This document shows, piece by piece, positions 1-7,861 of a DNA stretch of 64,000 bases. Source of the DNA: Planococcus sp. MB-3u-03 (GTDB lineage Bacteria; Bacillota; Bacilli; Bacillales_A; Planococcaceae); assembly GCF_002833405.1 (NCBI RefSeq), contig NZ_CP025135.1:2771501-2835500 (forward strand), in the 5' to 3' direction. A program made the position numbers and the translations under genes. Within the stretch, counting starts at the first letter, position 1; each line of letters begins with the position of its first letter. The notes beneath the pieces are model-generated. The model saw only the letters and a list, made by a program, of their open reading frames with translations, ran no database searches and was not told the origin of the DNA.

Positions 1-357
1 CATGTCTTTTGTCTTCAGGATTCCTGTGCGCCCGACGGTTTCCTCGCGGCCAAGAAAGAGGTTGTCCGCAATCGACAGGTGCGGCAGGATATTCAATTCC
101 TGGTGGATGACGGCGATGCCTTCCGCTTCCGCCTGCTTCGGCGAAGTGAATTCGACTTTTTTGCCTTTTACTTCCACCGTTCCGGAGTCACGCGTGTAGA
201 TGCCGGACATGATTTTCATCAAGGTCGATTTGCCGGCCCCGTTCTCGCCCATCAAGGCGTGGATTTCGCCTTGATGAAGAGAGAAATGGACGTTTTTCAA
301 GACGGCGTTGCCGCTGAACGACTTGCAAATATCGGTCATGTTGATCATATTGATCAT
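1..357 (-). CDS. rbsA: Ribose ABC transporter ATP-binding protein, N-terminal part (runs off the window)
   Basis: ATPase subunit of the ribose importer; only the first 119 codons are present because the gene continues past position 1. Seen: the Walker A motif GENGAGKST at residues 38-46 and the Q-loop region with VIHQE, as expected for the first nucleotide-binding domain of a duplicated sugar ATPase of about 490 residues. The start is taken at 357; in-frame ATGs at codons 4 and 7 are alternatives. It lies 17 bases behind rbsD in the rbsR-K-D-A order, so it is the fourth gene of that operon. rbsC and rbsB are expected beyond the edge (inference). Confidence 0.9.
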   Translation of the reverse strand, partial: MINMINMTDICKSFSGNAVLKNVHFSLHQGEIHALMGENGAGKSTLMKIMSGIYTRDSGTVEVKGKKVEFTSPKQAEAEGIAVIHQELNILPHLSIADNLFLGREETVGRTGILKTKDM

Positions 358-374
358 TTCGTTCACCTGCCTCA

Positions 375-761
375 TTAAAAGATGACGCCCGACTGGAGAA
401 TGACATTCGCATAAGGGCTTGCTTCCCCTGTGCGGATGATCAGTTTGGCGTTATGGCTCATCGCCTTCAATTCCTCGTGGCTCAAGTAGCGGCAATCCAA
501 TTGCTGTTGCATGCCAGCTTCCAAGCCTTTATTGTGATCGCTTATTTCCCGGGCAATATAAGCCGCTTCCGCTTCAAAATCCTCAAGCACTGTATCCAGC
601 ACCGTCTCAAAAGAAGGCTCTCCGATGCGGTATGATAAATCTACGCATGGCACATGTTCCGGCACCGGCAGCCCGCAATCGGCAATGACAAGCAGATCCG
701 TATGCCCGAACCGTGCCAAATGACCGGCGATGTCGCGATTGATTATGCCTTGTTTTTTCAT
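375..761 (-). CDS. rbsD: D-ribose pyranase
   Basis: Cytosolic mutarotase that interconverts pyranose and furanose forms of ribose, so that imported ribose can be used by ribokinase. It has 128 residues, close to the usual 131. The family's catalytic histidine is present at residue 20 (FGHTDLLVIADCG), in the conserved start GIINRDIAGHLARFGH. Its ATG overlaps the rbsK stop by four bases, showing translational coupling. Function follows from family and operon position. Confidence 0.93.
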   Translation of the reverse strand: MKKQGIINRDIAGHLARFGHTDLLVIADCGLPVPEHVPCVDLSYRIGEPSFETVLDTVLEDFEAEAAYIAREISDHNKGLEAGMQQQLDCRYLSHEELKAMSHNAKLIIRTGEASPYANVILQSGVIF

Positions 762-1636
762 TTTGCTGCCTCCATCCGGGAAACGACTTCCGTGCGGTTC
801 GGCATGCCGCCTTGCGCCCCGAATTTCTCCACCGATAAGGAGGCAGCGGCGTTGGCGAAGCGGACAGCTTCCTTGAACTCGCTGCCTTCGGCTAGTGCAA
901 CTGCCAAGGCGCCGTTAAAAGTATCTCCCGCCCCCGTCGTATCGACCGCTTGTGTCGGAAATCCTTCTACTGTTACATGCTTATCGCCATCGAAATAGCG
1001 GGCACCGTTTTTTCCAAGCGTCACGACCATGCGATTCGGATAACGTTCCAGTTCAAGTTCCCAATTCGTGCCGAACAGCTCTTCCGCTTCGGTTTCATTC
1101 GGCGTCAAAAAGTCCGCTTGTTTCATCGCCTCCGTGAATCCACCAGCTGGCGCTGGATTCAAAATAACGGGCACGCCGAGTTCTTTGGCAAGCTGCAGCG
1201 TATATTCCACGACCGGAATCGGCAGTTCCAACTGCAGGATGACCAGCGAACTTTTTTCGATTACCTTTTTCTGTGCATCGATGTCGGATTTCGTCAGTTC
1301 GTGGTTGGCACCTGGGACGACGATGATACGGTTGTCGCCTTCTGACAATAGGATATTGGCGATGCCGCTCGCCCCATTCGTTTTTTTGACACCTTGTGTA
1401 TTGATTTGCTCTTTTTCCAGCCCATCGAGAAGCTGTGTACCGAATGCGTCGCTGCCGACTGCCCCGACGATATGGACTTGGTCGCCGAGCCTCGCTGCTG
1501 CGACTGCCTGATTGGCGCCTTTTCCGCCAGGCACGGTCGTATATAAATTCCCTAGCACCGTTTCACCTTGCTTCGGAAAGCGTTCCGTTCCGACCACAAG
1601 GTCCATATTGATGCTGCCTACTACTGTAATCATCAT
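758..1636 (-). CDS. rbsK: Ribokinase
   Basis: PfkB-family sugar kinase that makes ribose 5-phosphate from ribose and ATP, feeding the pentose phosphate pathway. It has 292 residues. Visible motifs are the substrate-binding PGGKGANQA at 37-45 and the ATP/anion-hole signature DTTGAGDTFNG at 232-242, with catalytic Asp238. It overlaps rbsR upstream and rbsD downstream by four bases each, so the three genes are translated as one coupled unit. It is presumably repressed by RbsR through the operator upstream of rbsR. Confidence 0.95.
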   Translation of the reverse strand: MMITVVGSINMDLVVGTERFPKQGETVLGNLYTTVPGGKGANQAVAAARLGDQVHIVGAVGSDAFGTQLLDGLEKEQINTQGVKKTNGASGIANILLSEGDNRIIVVPGANHELTKSDIDAQKKVIEKSSLVILQLELPIPVVEYTLQLAKELGVPVILNPAPAGGFTEAMKQADFLTPNETEAEELFGTNWELELERYPNRMVVTLGKNGARYFDGDKHVTVEGFPTQAVDTTGAGDTFNGALAVALAEGSEFKEAVRFANAAASLSVEKFGAQGGMPNRTEVVSRMEAAK

Positions 1637-2613
1637 TCCACACTCCTTGTTGTGCCACGTAAGACAAGCTTGACCGGAATTTCATAGAAGCTTTCTTCCA
1701 CGGGCTTATTCTCAATCCGCTTGATCAAAACGCGGGTGGCGATTGCGCCCATTTTGTAAACGTCTTGTGCGACGGTCGAGAGCCCCGGCGACAGCATCTC
1801 GCCCATTGCGATGCCATCGAATCCGACAATCTGCAAATCGTCCGGCACTTTTCTACCGAGCAGGACAGCCGCTTTCAAAGCCCCTGCTGCCGACACATCG
1901 CTTGAAGCGAATATGCCGTCGATTCCCGGATCGTTCTGCAATTCCCGTTCAACGATCTTTTGCGAATCGGCATAATGGAACGGGCAAGTGACAATGCGGT
2001 GATCGACATGCGCTTTTCCGATCGCTTCCATAAATCCTTCATAACGGTCGTTCGCCGGGTTCAGCGCTTCCGGCCCTCTCAGGAACAGGATGTTTTGGCA
2101 TCCGCGCTCGAGCAGCGCATTCGTCCCAAGCACCGCACCTTCCTTATTATTCGATGAGACGACCGGGATTTTTTCATTGATCGCCCGGTCAAGCGCTACA
2201 ATTGGCAGCTTGGTATTTACATAATGTGGAGCTTCCAGCTGGTTGGAGGTTACGATAAAGCCGGCGATGTATTTTTTCTTCAAGGTTTCGATATAATTTT
2301 TCTCTTTTTTCGGATCTTCATCGGAGTTACATAAAATCACCGTATAGCCGTAGCTCAAGGCCACATCTTCCACAGCCCGTGCGAGCTCAGGAAAAAACGG
2401 GTTCGTGATGTCCGGCAAAATGAGCCCGATCAAATTGGAGCGTTTCGTGTTCAAAGAGCGTGCAACCGGATTCAGTTCATATTCCAATTCCTCGACCGCT
2501 TCTGTCACCGCTTTGGCGGCATCTGCGCTGACATAGCCGCTGCCGTTCAAAAAACGTGAAACTGTCGCAACGGAAACGCCTGCTTTTTTCGCTACATCTC
2601 TGATCGTTGTCAT
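1633..2613 (-). CDS. rbsR: LacI-family ribose operon repressor
   Basis: DNA-binding repressor of 326 residues with an N-terminal HTH (TTIRDVAKKAGVSVATVSRFLN, hinge near 50-60) and a periplasmic-binding-protein-like sugar-sensing domain. The open frame extends upstream to 2718, but that part covers the promoter and operator. The ATG at 2613 has a good ribosome binding site (GGAGAAGAG) and gives the canonical MTTIRDVA start. As first gene of the operon it is probably autoregulated by the palindrome at 2635-2656. Ribose as inducer is inferred from the neighbours. Confidence 0.93.
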   Translation of the reverse strand: MTTIRDVAKKAGVSVATVSRFLNGSGYVSADAAKAVTEAVEELEYELNPVARSLNTKRSNLIGLILPDITNPFFPELARAVEDVALSYGYTVILCNSDEDPKKEKNYIETLKKKYIAGFIVTSNQLEAPHYVNTKLPIVALDRAINEKIPVVSSNNKEGAVLGTNALLERGCQNILFLRGPEALNPANDRYEGFMEAIGKAHVDHRIVTCPFHYADSQKIVERELQNDPGIDGIFASSDVSAAGALKAAVLLGRKVPDDLQIVGFDGIAMGEMLSPGLSTVAQDVYKMGAIATRVLIKRIENKPVEESFYEIPVKLVLRGTTRSVE

Positions 2614-2634
2614 CGCTCTTCTCCATTCTCGGGT

Positions 2635-2656
2635 TATGTGTAACCGGTTACACATA
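2635..2656. promoter_or_regulatory. Operator for RbsR (perfect 22-bp palindrome)
   Basis: The half-site TATGTGTAACC is followed directly by its exact reverse complement, centred on CCGG. It begins at the last base of the minus-strand -10 box and lies 22 bases upstream of the rbsR start, so a bound repressor would block promoter clearance. LacI-family operators commonly have this even-symmetric form. Confidence 0.88.
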
Positions 2657-2684
2657 CTATAAAACTTCCCTTTCTTCTTGTCAA
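2656..2684 (-). promoter_or_regulatory. SigA promoter of the rbs operon
   Basis: On the minus strand: -35 TTGACA (2679-2684), 17-base spacer, -10 TATAGT (2656-2661). It is near consensus and directly abuts the RbsR palindrome. Confidence 0.85.
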
Positions 2685-2718
2685 CGCGATTTTTCATTTC
2701 CCCTGTTCCGAAGTCCAT

Positions 2719-2746
2719 AAAAAAACCCCGACAATTAATGTCGGGG
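2719..2746 (-). terminator. Rho-independent terminator after the small rhodanese-like gene
   Basis: On the minus strand, an eight-pair stem CCCCGACA/TGTCGGGG with a five-base loop is followed by a run of seven T. It sits 9 bases past the stop of the gene at 2755. Confidence 0.85.
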
Positions 2747-2754
2747 TGAGAAGA

Positions 2755-3123
2755 TCAGTGGGCCAGCATCCGCTCGCCGCAATTTTCCTCGGTTAGGCTA
2801 TAGCTGATAAGGTTTTTCCCTTTTTTCCGCAGCAAGCGGACAGCCATATTCTTTTCCATTTCATCAGAAGCGATGATGTGGATCGGCCGGTCCGGTATTT
2901 CTTCGTAGCTGCGGATGAAATAAGCGACCGGCAGTTCGAATGCGCCTTCGATGGGATCTTTATAGGAAATATTATAGGCTCTCACATCCAGCAAGAGAAT
3001 ATCGTTATTTTCTTTCAAGTTGTCTGCACAATCGTGCTTGACCCCTTTGGCCGTGACATAGCGTTTATAAAAACCGTTGAAGCTGGCAAGAGCCAGCAGC
3101 GCAATCGGGATGCCAATACTCAT
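2755..3123 (-). CDS. Small membrane-anchored rhodanese-like protein, probably lacking the catalytic Cys
   Basis: 122 residues: one hydrophobic N-terminal segment (about residues 3-18), then a single rhodanese-like domain with the typical LLLDVRAYN strand and the GAFELP turn. At the place where rhodaneses have the CxxGxR active-site loop the sequence reads IIASDEMEKN, so the sulfur-carrying cysteine is missing; a cysteine remains near the C-terminus. It is therefore more likely a binding or regulatory pseudo-rhodanese than a sulfurtransferase (inference). It lies 79 bases downstream of the CstB-like gene on the same strand and has its own ribosome binding site (AAGGGGAAG). Confidence 0.7.
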   Translation of the reverse strand: MSIGIPIALLALASFNGFYKRYVTAKGVKHDCADNLKENNDILLLDVRAYNISYKDPIEGAFELPVAYFIRSYEEIPDRPIHIIASDEMEKNMAVRLLRKKGKNLISYSLTEENCGERMLAH

Positions 3124-3161
3124 TGTTTCGATCTTCCCCTTCTGGATTGTGTTTTTTCAAA

Positions 3162-3194
3162 GGAAAACCGCCGAAGCCGAAGCTTAAGCGGTTA
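3162..3194 (-). terminator. Possible weak terminator after the CstB-like gene
   Basis: On the minus strand, AACCGC and GCGGTT arms enclose a loop of about 15 bases and run into TTTTCCTTT. It lies 9 bases after the stop at 3203. The stem is short, so read-through into the rhodanese-like gene is likely. Confidence 0.45.
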
Positions 3195-3202
3195 TGTCCC
3201 TA

Positions 3203-4615
3203 TTATTGTTTAACAGATGCTACTTCTTGCTGCCATTTGCTGTAGCCGCCTGTCATATTGACCAGCTTATCGATGCCATTCGCTTTCAGGACACTTGCCG
3301 CGATTGCGGAACGGGCGCCGGCCTGGCATTGGACAATGATCGTTTTGTCTGTATCGACTTCATCCAAGCGATTTTTCAAGGTGCCGACCATGATGTGCTG
3401 GGCGTTGTCGATATGCCCTTCGTCAAACTCTGTCTGATTGCGGACATCAAGTACATATGCTTCGCTATTTTCGACCATTTCATTCGCTTCGGATGGCGAG
3501 ACGTTTTCATAAGAAGCCAAGTTTTCGGCTTGTGCCATGAGGCTGTCCGCTTCCGCAAAGCCGTAGACTTCATCGATTCCGACTGAACGGAGGGCGACCA
3601 ATGCTTCATCGAGCACTTTCGTATCGAGAAGCAAGTACAGCGGCTTGTCATAGTCGACAATCCAGCCAGCCCAGTTCGTGAAGGAATTATTGAACGGGAT
3701 GTTGAGCGTCCCTTGGATATGCCCTTTACTGTAGGCATCTGCCGGGCGCATATCGAGTACTTGTTTGCCTTCAGCAAGAAGCGCTTCAATATCTGCGGCT
3801 GATGTAATTTCTTTCAGTTCCGGCAAGTCTTTGATCAGTTTTTGGCCGACTTTATTGACTGATTTCATCACTGCGAAGTAATACGGCGGTTCCGGCTGGC
3901 CTTCGAGCAAAGCTTTCTTGAAGGAAGCTTCATCATCGAATTGCATCGCCCAGTTAAAGGCTTTTTCGTAACCGACTGTCGTCGATGGTACCGCGCCGAG
4001 CGCTTTACCGCAAGCGGATCCGGCACCATGCGCTGGCCAAACTTGCAAATAATCCGGAAGCGCCTTGAAGCGTTCGATGGATTTGAACATCGACGCCGCA
4101 CCGGAATCGGACGTACCTTGAATGTCTGCCGCTTTTTCGAGAAGATCCGGGCGCCCGACGTCGCCAACAAAGACGAAGTCGCCTGTGAAGATGCCCATCG
4201 GCTTATCCGCAGATCCGCCTTTATCCGTTAATAGGAAGGAAATGCTCTCCGGGGTATGGCCTGGCGTATGCATCACGTCAAAGACCAAGTTGCCGATCTT
4301 GAACTGATCGCCGTCTTTCAATAATTGATGGCTGATTCCATCCAGGTTCTGATATTTCCAATCGGCATCGCCTTCATCCGAAACATAGAGCTTCGTGCCG
4401 AAACGGTCGTTCAGTTCCCGTGACCCGGATACAAAGTCAGCATGGATATGCGTTTCAAGAGCGCCGACAATATTCAGTTTCTCTTCTTTCGCCAGTTCTT
4501 CGTATGCTGTGATATCGCGCATCGGATCAACGACGACTGCTTCGCCTGTTTTTTGGCACCCTACTACATAAGATGCGTGAGCCAATTTTTCGTCATAGAA
4601 ATATCGTAATAACAT
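3203..4615 (-). CDS. cstB: CstB-like persulfide dioxygenase-sulfurtransferase (MBL fold plus two rhodanese domains)
   Basis: A 470-residue multidomain protein for detoxifying sulfide-derived persulfides to thiosulfate. Domains in order: metallo-beta-lactamase fold (1-260) with THIHAD at 55-60 (metal ligands His56, His58) and HTPGHTPES; a rhodanese domain (about 270-360) with no cysteine at the active-site loop (LYLLLDTK), so a pseudo-rhodanese; and a C-terminal rhodanese (about 375-470) with an intact loop CQAGARS and nucleophile Cys430. This order matches Staphylococcus CstB. A CstR/CsoR-type operator lies inside its promoter, which supports control by persulfide; the regulator gene is not in this window. 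Confidence 0.88.
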   Translation of the reverse strand: MLLRYFYDEKLAHASYVVGCQKTGEAVVVDPMRDITAYEELAKEEKLNIVGALETHIHADFVSGSRELNDRFGTKLYVSDEGDADWKYQNLDGISHQLLKDGDQFKIGNLVFDVMHTPGHTPESISFLLTDKGGSADKPMGIFTGDFVFVGDVGRPDLLEKAADIQGTSDSGAASMFKSIERFKALPDYLQVWPAHGAGSACGKALGAVPSTTVGYEKAFNWAMQFDDEASFKKALLEGQPEPPYYFAVMKSVNKVGQKLIKDLPELKEITSAADIEALLAEGKQVLDMRPADAYSKGHIQGTLNIPFNNSFTNWAGWIVDYDKPLYLLLDTKVLDEALVALRSVGIDEVYGFAEADSLMAQAENLASYENVSPSEANEMVENSEAYVLDVRNQTEFDEGHIDNAQHIMVGTLKNRLDEVDTDKTIIVQCQAGARSAIAASVLKANGIDKLVNMTGGYSKWQQEVASVKQ

Positions 4616-4656
4616 GGAATCAATCTCCTTTTGTTTGTTTTCGTTTTCTTAAGCTT

Positions 4657-4685
4657 AATATACCCCATAGGGTATAAGATGTAAA
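4657..4685 (-). promoter_or_regulatory. Promoter of the CstB-like gene with an embedded CstR/CsoR-type operator
   Basis: Minus strand: -35 TTTACA (4680-4685), 17-base spacer, -10 TATATT (4657-4662). Between them lies an inverted repeat, TATACCC and GGGTATA separated by four bases (4659-4676). This is the ATACCC/GGGTAT pattern known for CstR and CsoR operators. Its position between -35 and -10 implies repression by steric block. Confidence 0.82.
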
Positions 4686-4726
4686 CACATATGCTTCACA
4701 TTTTTATCGACTTCCTTCAACACATT

Positions 4727-4768
4727 AAAAAAAGCTCCAGGAGGGCAGCAACTGCGCTCTTGAAGCTT
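4727..4768 (-). terminator. Terminator ending the acyl-CoA gene run
   Basis: On the minus strand, AGCTTCAAGAGCGCAG pairs, with some G-U pairs, with CTGCCCTCCTGGAGCT around a TTG loop, followed by seven T. It begins 10 bases past the stop at 4778. Confidence 0.8.
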
Positions 4769-4777
4769 AAAGGCGTA

Positions 4778-5596
4778 TCATTTTTTCACATTGAAGAAAT
4801 CAGGAAGTTCGCTCGCTTTCATCGGAAACTCGGCTTTGCGCTTGTCGACAAAGGATTGGATGCCTTCATCCGCATCAGCATTTTGCCCCGCCCAGTGGAG
4901 GAACTTCGATTCTGCGAGATGCGACTCATGTGGATGATCTGCACCAAGCATTTTCCACAATAATTGGCGCGTAAAGCTATTGGAGGTGGCGGCAGTATTT
5001 TCTGCAATGTCCCGCGCAATTTCATATGCTTTTTCAAGCGGGTCTTCCGATTCATATTGCATGAGCCCCGCTTCCACCGCTTCTGAAGTCGGAATATAGC
5101 GGCCCGTCAAAGTCCATTCGAGTGCTTTTCCGATGCCGACGATGCGCGGCAAAAACCAGCCGGATGAAGCTTCCGGACTGATACCGCGACGCCCGAAGAC
5201 GAAGCCGATTTTTGCATCCTTTTTGACGATGCGGATATCCATCGGCAAAGTCATGGTCATGCCGATGCCGACCGCAGGGCCATTGATGGCGGCGATGATC
5301 GGTTTTTTCACTTCATAAACTCGGTTGCTGACCTGCCCGCCGAGGTCCCGATATTCTTCCGCGCTTTGTTCGGAAGCGAAGGTCGAGCCGCCGTCCGATA
5401 AGTCCATCCCGGCACAAAACGCCCGACCGGCACCAGTCACGACAATGACGCGCACTTCGTCGTCGTCATCCACTTTGCGGTAGAAATCCAATAGCTCTTC
5501 GTTCATTTGTTCCGTATAGGCATTCATTTTATCGGGACGGTTCAAGGTCAATGTCAGGATCCCGTCCGATAATTCGGTTTTAATGGTTTCGTACAA
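4778..5596 (-). CDS. Enoyl-CoA hydratase/isomerase family protein
   Basis: 272-residue crotonase-fold enzyme, typical length, probably hydrating a 2-enoyl-CoA in beta-oxidation. Seen: the N-terminal strand ILTLTLNRPDKMNA, the CoA/oxyanion region GAGRAFCAGMDL (about 56-67) and a second oxyanion segment INGPAVGIGMT (about 105-115). The C-terminal part holds the conserved region ending in FVDKRKAEFP. It overlaps the upstream gene by 17 bases and is the last gene before a terminator. The exact substrate cannot be told from sequence; an isomerase role is also possible. Confidence 0.85.
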   Translation of the reverse strand: MYETIKTELSDGILTLTLNRPDKMNAYTEQMNEELLDFYRKVDDDDEVRVIVVTGAGRAFCAGMDLSDGGSTFASEQSAEEYRDLGGQVSNRVYEVKKPIIAAINGPAVGIGMTMTLPMDIRIVKKDAKIGFVFGRRGISPEASSGWFLPRIVGIGKALEWTLTGRYIPTSEAVEAGLMQYESEDPLEKAYEIARDIAENTAATSNSFTRQLLWKMLGADHPHESHLAESKFLHWAGQNADADEGIQSFVDKRKAEFPMKASELPDFFNVKK

Positions 5597-6488
5597 GCGC
5601 CTTCACTCCTTCTTCGTATTCCCGTTCCAATTGCCCGACGGCCTCCTTGACCGTCTCGCGCTTCGTCACTGTCGTCACGCCATGTCCGGCCGACCAAATA
5701 TCCCGCCACGCCTTGGCATTGACGAGATGGGATAGGTCGACTTCCTTTTTCGGCTTCAAGGTTTTCGGATCGATCCCTTGTTTTTCAAGGCTCGGGATGA
5801 GGACATTCACCGGAACGCCGCTGAATGAATCGGTATATAAAATATCTTCGATTGAGGAATCAATCACCATCTGCTTATACTCTTCGGGAGCGCTGCTTTC
5901 TTTGACCGCCAAAAAACGCGTACCCATATAGGCATAATCTGCGCCCATCAATAAAGCAGCTGCCACATCTTGCCCGGTGGACAAAGAACCCGACAGGATG
6001 ATCGTGCCGTCGAAGAACTTTTTGACCGCTGCAATGAAAGCGAACGGATTAAGTGTGCCCCCGTGCCCGCCGGCTCCCGCGCACACAAGGATCAATCCAT
6101 CGACGCCGCTTTGTGCCGCTTTTTTCGCATGCTTGGCGTTTGCCACATCGGAATAGACAAGGCCGCCGTATGCGTGGACGATTTCAAGCACTTCTGCGGG
6201 CGATCCGAGCGAGGTGATGACAATCGGCGGCTGATGCTCGCGGATCAATTCGACATCTTCATCGTAGCGCTTGTTCGAGCCGCGGTGGCTGATGAAATTG
6301 ACCGCCCATGGAATATCGCCGAGCGCTTCTTTCACTTCAACGAGCCATCTCGCGCATTCTTCCGCGGGACGCGCATTCAATAAAGGAAAGGAACCGATGA
6401 CGCCGGCACGCCCTGATTCAATGACCATTTGAGGCGTCGATACGAGAAACATCGGCGCCACGATAACAGGCAGTTTAGTCATGTTCAA
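5580..6488 (-). CDS. Nitronate monooxygenase-family flavoprotein
   Basis: 302 residues of the 2-nitropropane dioxygenase/nitronate monooxygenase TIM-barrel family, which bind FMN. Visible features are the opening PVIVAPMFLVSTP, the FMN-phosphate region GAGGHGG (about 148-154) and the later GADYAYMGTRFLA segment. Members of this family are common in fatty acid and aromatic acid clusters, and their true substrate there is often unknown; nitronate or propionate-3-nitronate detoxification is the characterised activity. It overlaps the thiolase gene by 14 bases and the hydratase by 17 bases, so it is a coupled member of a three-gene unit. Confidence 0.82.
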   Translation of the reverse strand: MNMTKLPVIVAPMFLVSTPQMVIESGRAGVIGSFPLLNARPAEECARWLVEVKEALGDIPWAVNFISHRGSNKRYDEDVELIREHQPPIVITSLGSPAEVLEIVHAYGGLVYSDVANAKHAKKAAQSGVDGLILVCAGAGGHGGTLNPFAFIAAVKKFFDGTIILSGSLSTGQDVAAALLMGADYAYMGTRFLAVKESSAPEEYKQMVIDSSIEDILYTDSFSGVPVNVLIPSLEKQGIDPKTLKPKKEVDLSHLVNAKAWRDIWSAGHGVTTVTKRETVKEAVGQLEREYEEGVKALVRNH

Positions 6489-7656
6489 TCACCACCGCAA
6501 TTCCCTGTCCACCGCCGATGCATAGGCTCGCGACTGCATATTTTCCGCCGCGCCGCTTCAATTCATAAGCCGCTGACAGCAAGATACGTGCGCCGCTCGC
6601 GCCAACCGGATGGCCAAGCGCAATCGCCCCACCGTTGACGTTCACTTTTGAACGATCCAGCCCGAGCTCTTTTTCCACTGCCAAATATTGCGCCGCGAAC
6701 GCTTCGTTCACTTCGACCAAATCGATATCATCAATCGTCAATTCCGCTTTTTCCAGTGCACGGCGGATGGCAGGGACCGGGCCGATGCCCATGATCGTCG
6801 GATCGACGCCGGCAATATGCCAGGACACGATGCGGGCGACAGGCGATAAGCCATGCTTTTTGACTGCATCTTCCCCCGCCACAACAAGAGACGCCGCACC
6901 GTCATTGATGCCTGAAGCATTGCCCGCTGTGACAGAACCGTCTTTCTTGAACGACGGGCGCAGTTTCGATAAGCCCTCCGTATTGGCATCCGGTTTGATG
7001 TGTTCGTCTTTATCGACCACAACCGTGCCTTTTCGCGTTTTCACTTCGACGCCGACAGTTTCTTCGTCAAACTGTCCGCCAGTTGCCGCTCTAGTTGCCC
7101 GCTGGTTTGATTCGACCGCAAATTCATCTTGGGCTTCACGGGAAATACCGTATTGCTCCGCCAGTTTCTCGGCTGTCATCCCCATCCCGCTGCCCGTATA
7201 TTGGTCGGTCAGCGTCGCGAGCAGCATATCCTCAAACTGCATCGGCCCCATCTTCGCCTTGCTGAAACGCTGTGTGAAGTTCGCATAAGGCGACATCGAC
7301 ATATTCTCCGCGCCGCCAGCCAGGACGATATCCGCTTCGCCGAGCAAAATATGCTGCGCTGCGGAAACGACCGCCTGCGCACCGGATCCGCAAAGCCGGT
7401 TCAAGGTCAGGGCCGGCACTTCCTGGGGAACGCCTGCATTCAATCCGATATGGCGCGCAAGATAAGCTGCATTGACATTCGACTGGATGACATTGCCGTA
7501 AATGACATGATCCACATCTTCCGCTTTGACATTCGCTCTTTTGAGCGCTTCCACCGCTGTTGCTGTGCCGAGCTCTGTCGCATCTGTATTCGCAAACGAC
7601 CCGCCGAATGCCCCGAATGCCGTTCTTGCACCATCTACTAGATATACATGTTTCAT
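6475..7656 (-). CDS. Acetyl-CoA C-acetyltransferase (thiolase)
   Basis: 393 residues, the normal length of a degradative or biosynthetic thiolase that cleaves 3-ketoacyl-CoA or condenses acetyl-CoA. The catalytic nucleophile is Cys89 in NRLCGSGAQAV; GHPVGASG and CIGGGQG near the C-terminus carry the catalytic His and second Cys. The frame opens at 7677, but the ATG at 7656 gives the family start MKHVYLVDGART and has an AGGAG eight bases upstream. It is first in a thiolase, nitronate monooxygenase, hydratase unit, separated from the larger upstream run by a terminator at 7826-7856. Confidence 0.92.
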   Translation of the reverse strand: MKHVYLVDGARTAFGAFGGSFANTDATELGTATAVEALKRANVKAEDVDHVIYGNVIQSNVNAAYLARHIGLNAGVPQEVPALTLNRLCGSGAQAVVSAAQHILLGEADIVLAGGAENMSMSPYANFTQRFSKAKMGPMQFEDMLLATLTDQYTGSGMGMTAEKLAEQYGISREAQDEFAVESNQRATRAATGGQFDEETVGVEVKTRKGTVVVDKDEHIKPDANTEGLSKLRPSFKKDGSVTAGNASGINDGAASLVVAGEDAVKKHGLSPVARIVSWHIAGVDPTIMGIGPVPAIRRALEKAELTIDDIDLVEVNEAFAAQYLAVEKELGLDRSKVNVNGGAIALGHPVGASGARILLSAAYELKRRGGKYAVASLCIGGGQGIAVVIEHD

Positions 7657-7682
7657 GTCCATTTCTCCTTTTCGCACCCAAT

Positions 7683-7696
7683 TGAAAGGGCTTACA
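7683..7696. promoter_or_regulatory. cre-like or fatty-acid regulator site upstream of thiolase
   Basis: TGAAAGGGCTTACA matches the CcpA consensus TGWAARCGYTWNCW at all but one base (central CG is GG). It lies 27 bases upstream of the thiolase start. A near-symmetrical sequence at 23817-23830 sits at almost the same distance from the CoA ligase start. Which regulator binds is unknown. Confidence 0.45.
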
Positions 7697-7825
7697 TATT
7701 TTCATTCAACTTGTCAGAAAATTTAATTTTCCATTCAATCATACCGCCCAGTATCTCCATTTGCAAAAATATTTTACCTTCCATTTAAAATTTAACGCTT
7801 TGTTTAACTCCAATTGCACAACACC

Positions 7826-7856
7826 AGAAAAAGAAGACCCATGACGAGTCTTCTTC
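7826..7856 (-). terminator. Terminator after the quinone oxidoreductase-like gene
   Basis: On the minus strand, AAGAAGAC and GTCTTCTT arms enclose a loop of about ten bases and lead into TTTTTC. It lies just past the stop at 7862. Confidence 0.78.
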
Positions 7857-7861
7857 TATTG

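Noticed and set aside
2614..2718. Upstream extension of rbsR
   Set aside because: It spans the operator and promoter of the operon, so it cannot be translated from that promoter.
7129..7641. Long plus-strand frame of 170 codons
   Set aside because: It lies opposite the thiolase gene, has no ribosome site and no recognisable motifs. It is a shadow of the GC-rich third positions.
7680..7790. FadR-type operator before the thiolase gene
   Set aside because: Several TTCATTC-like words occur, but no inverted pair with the TGAATGA/TCATTCA spacing expected for Bacillus FadR could be made.
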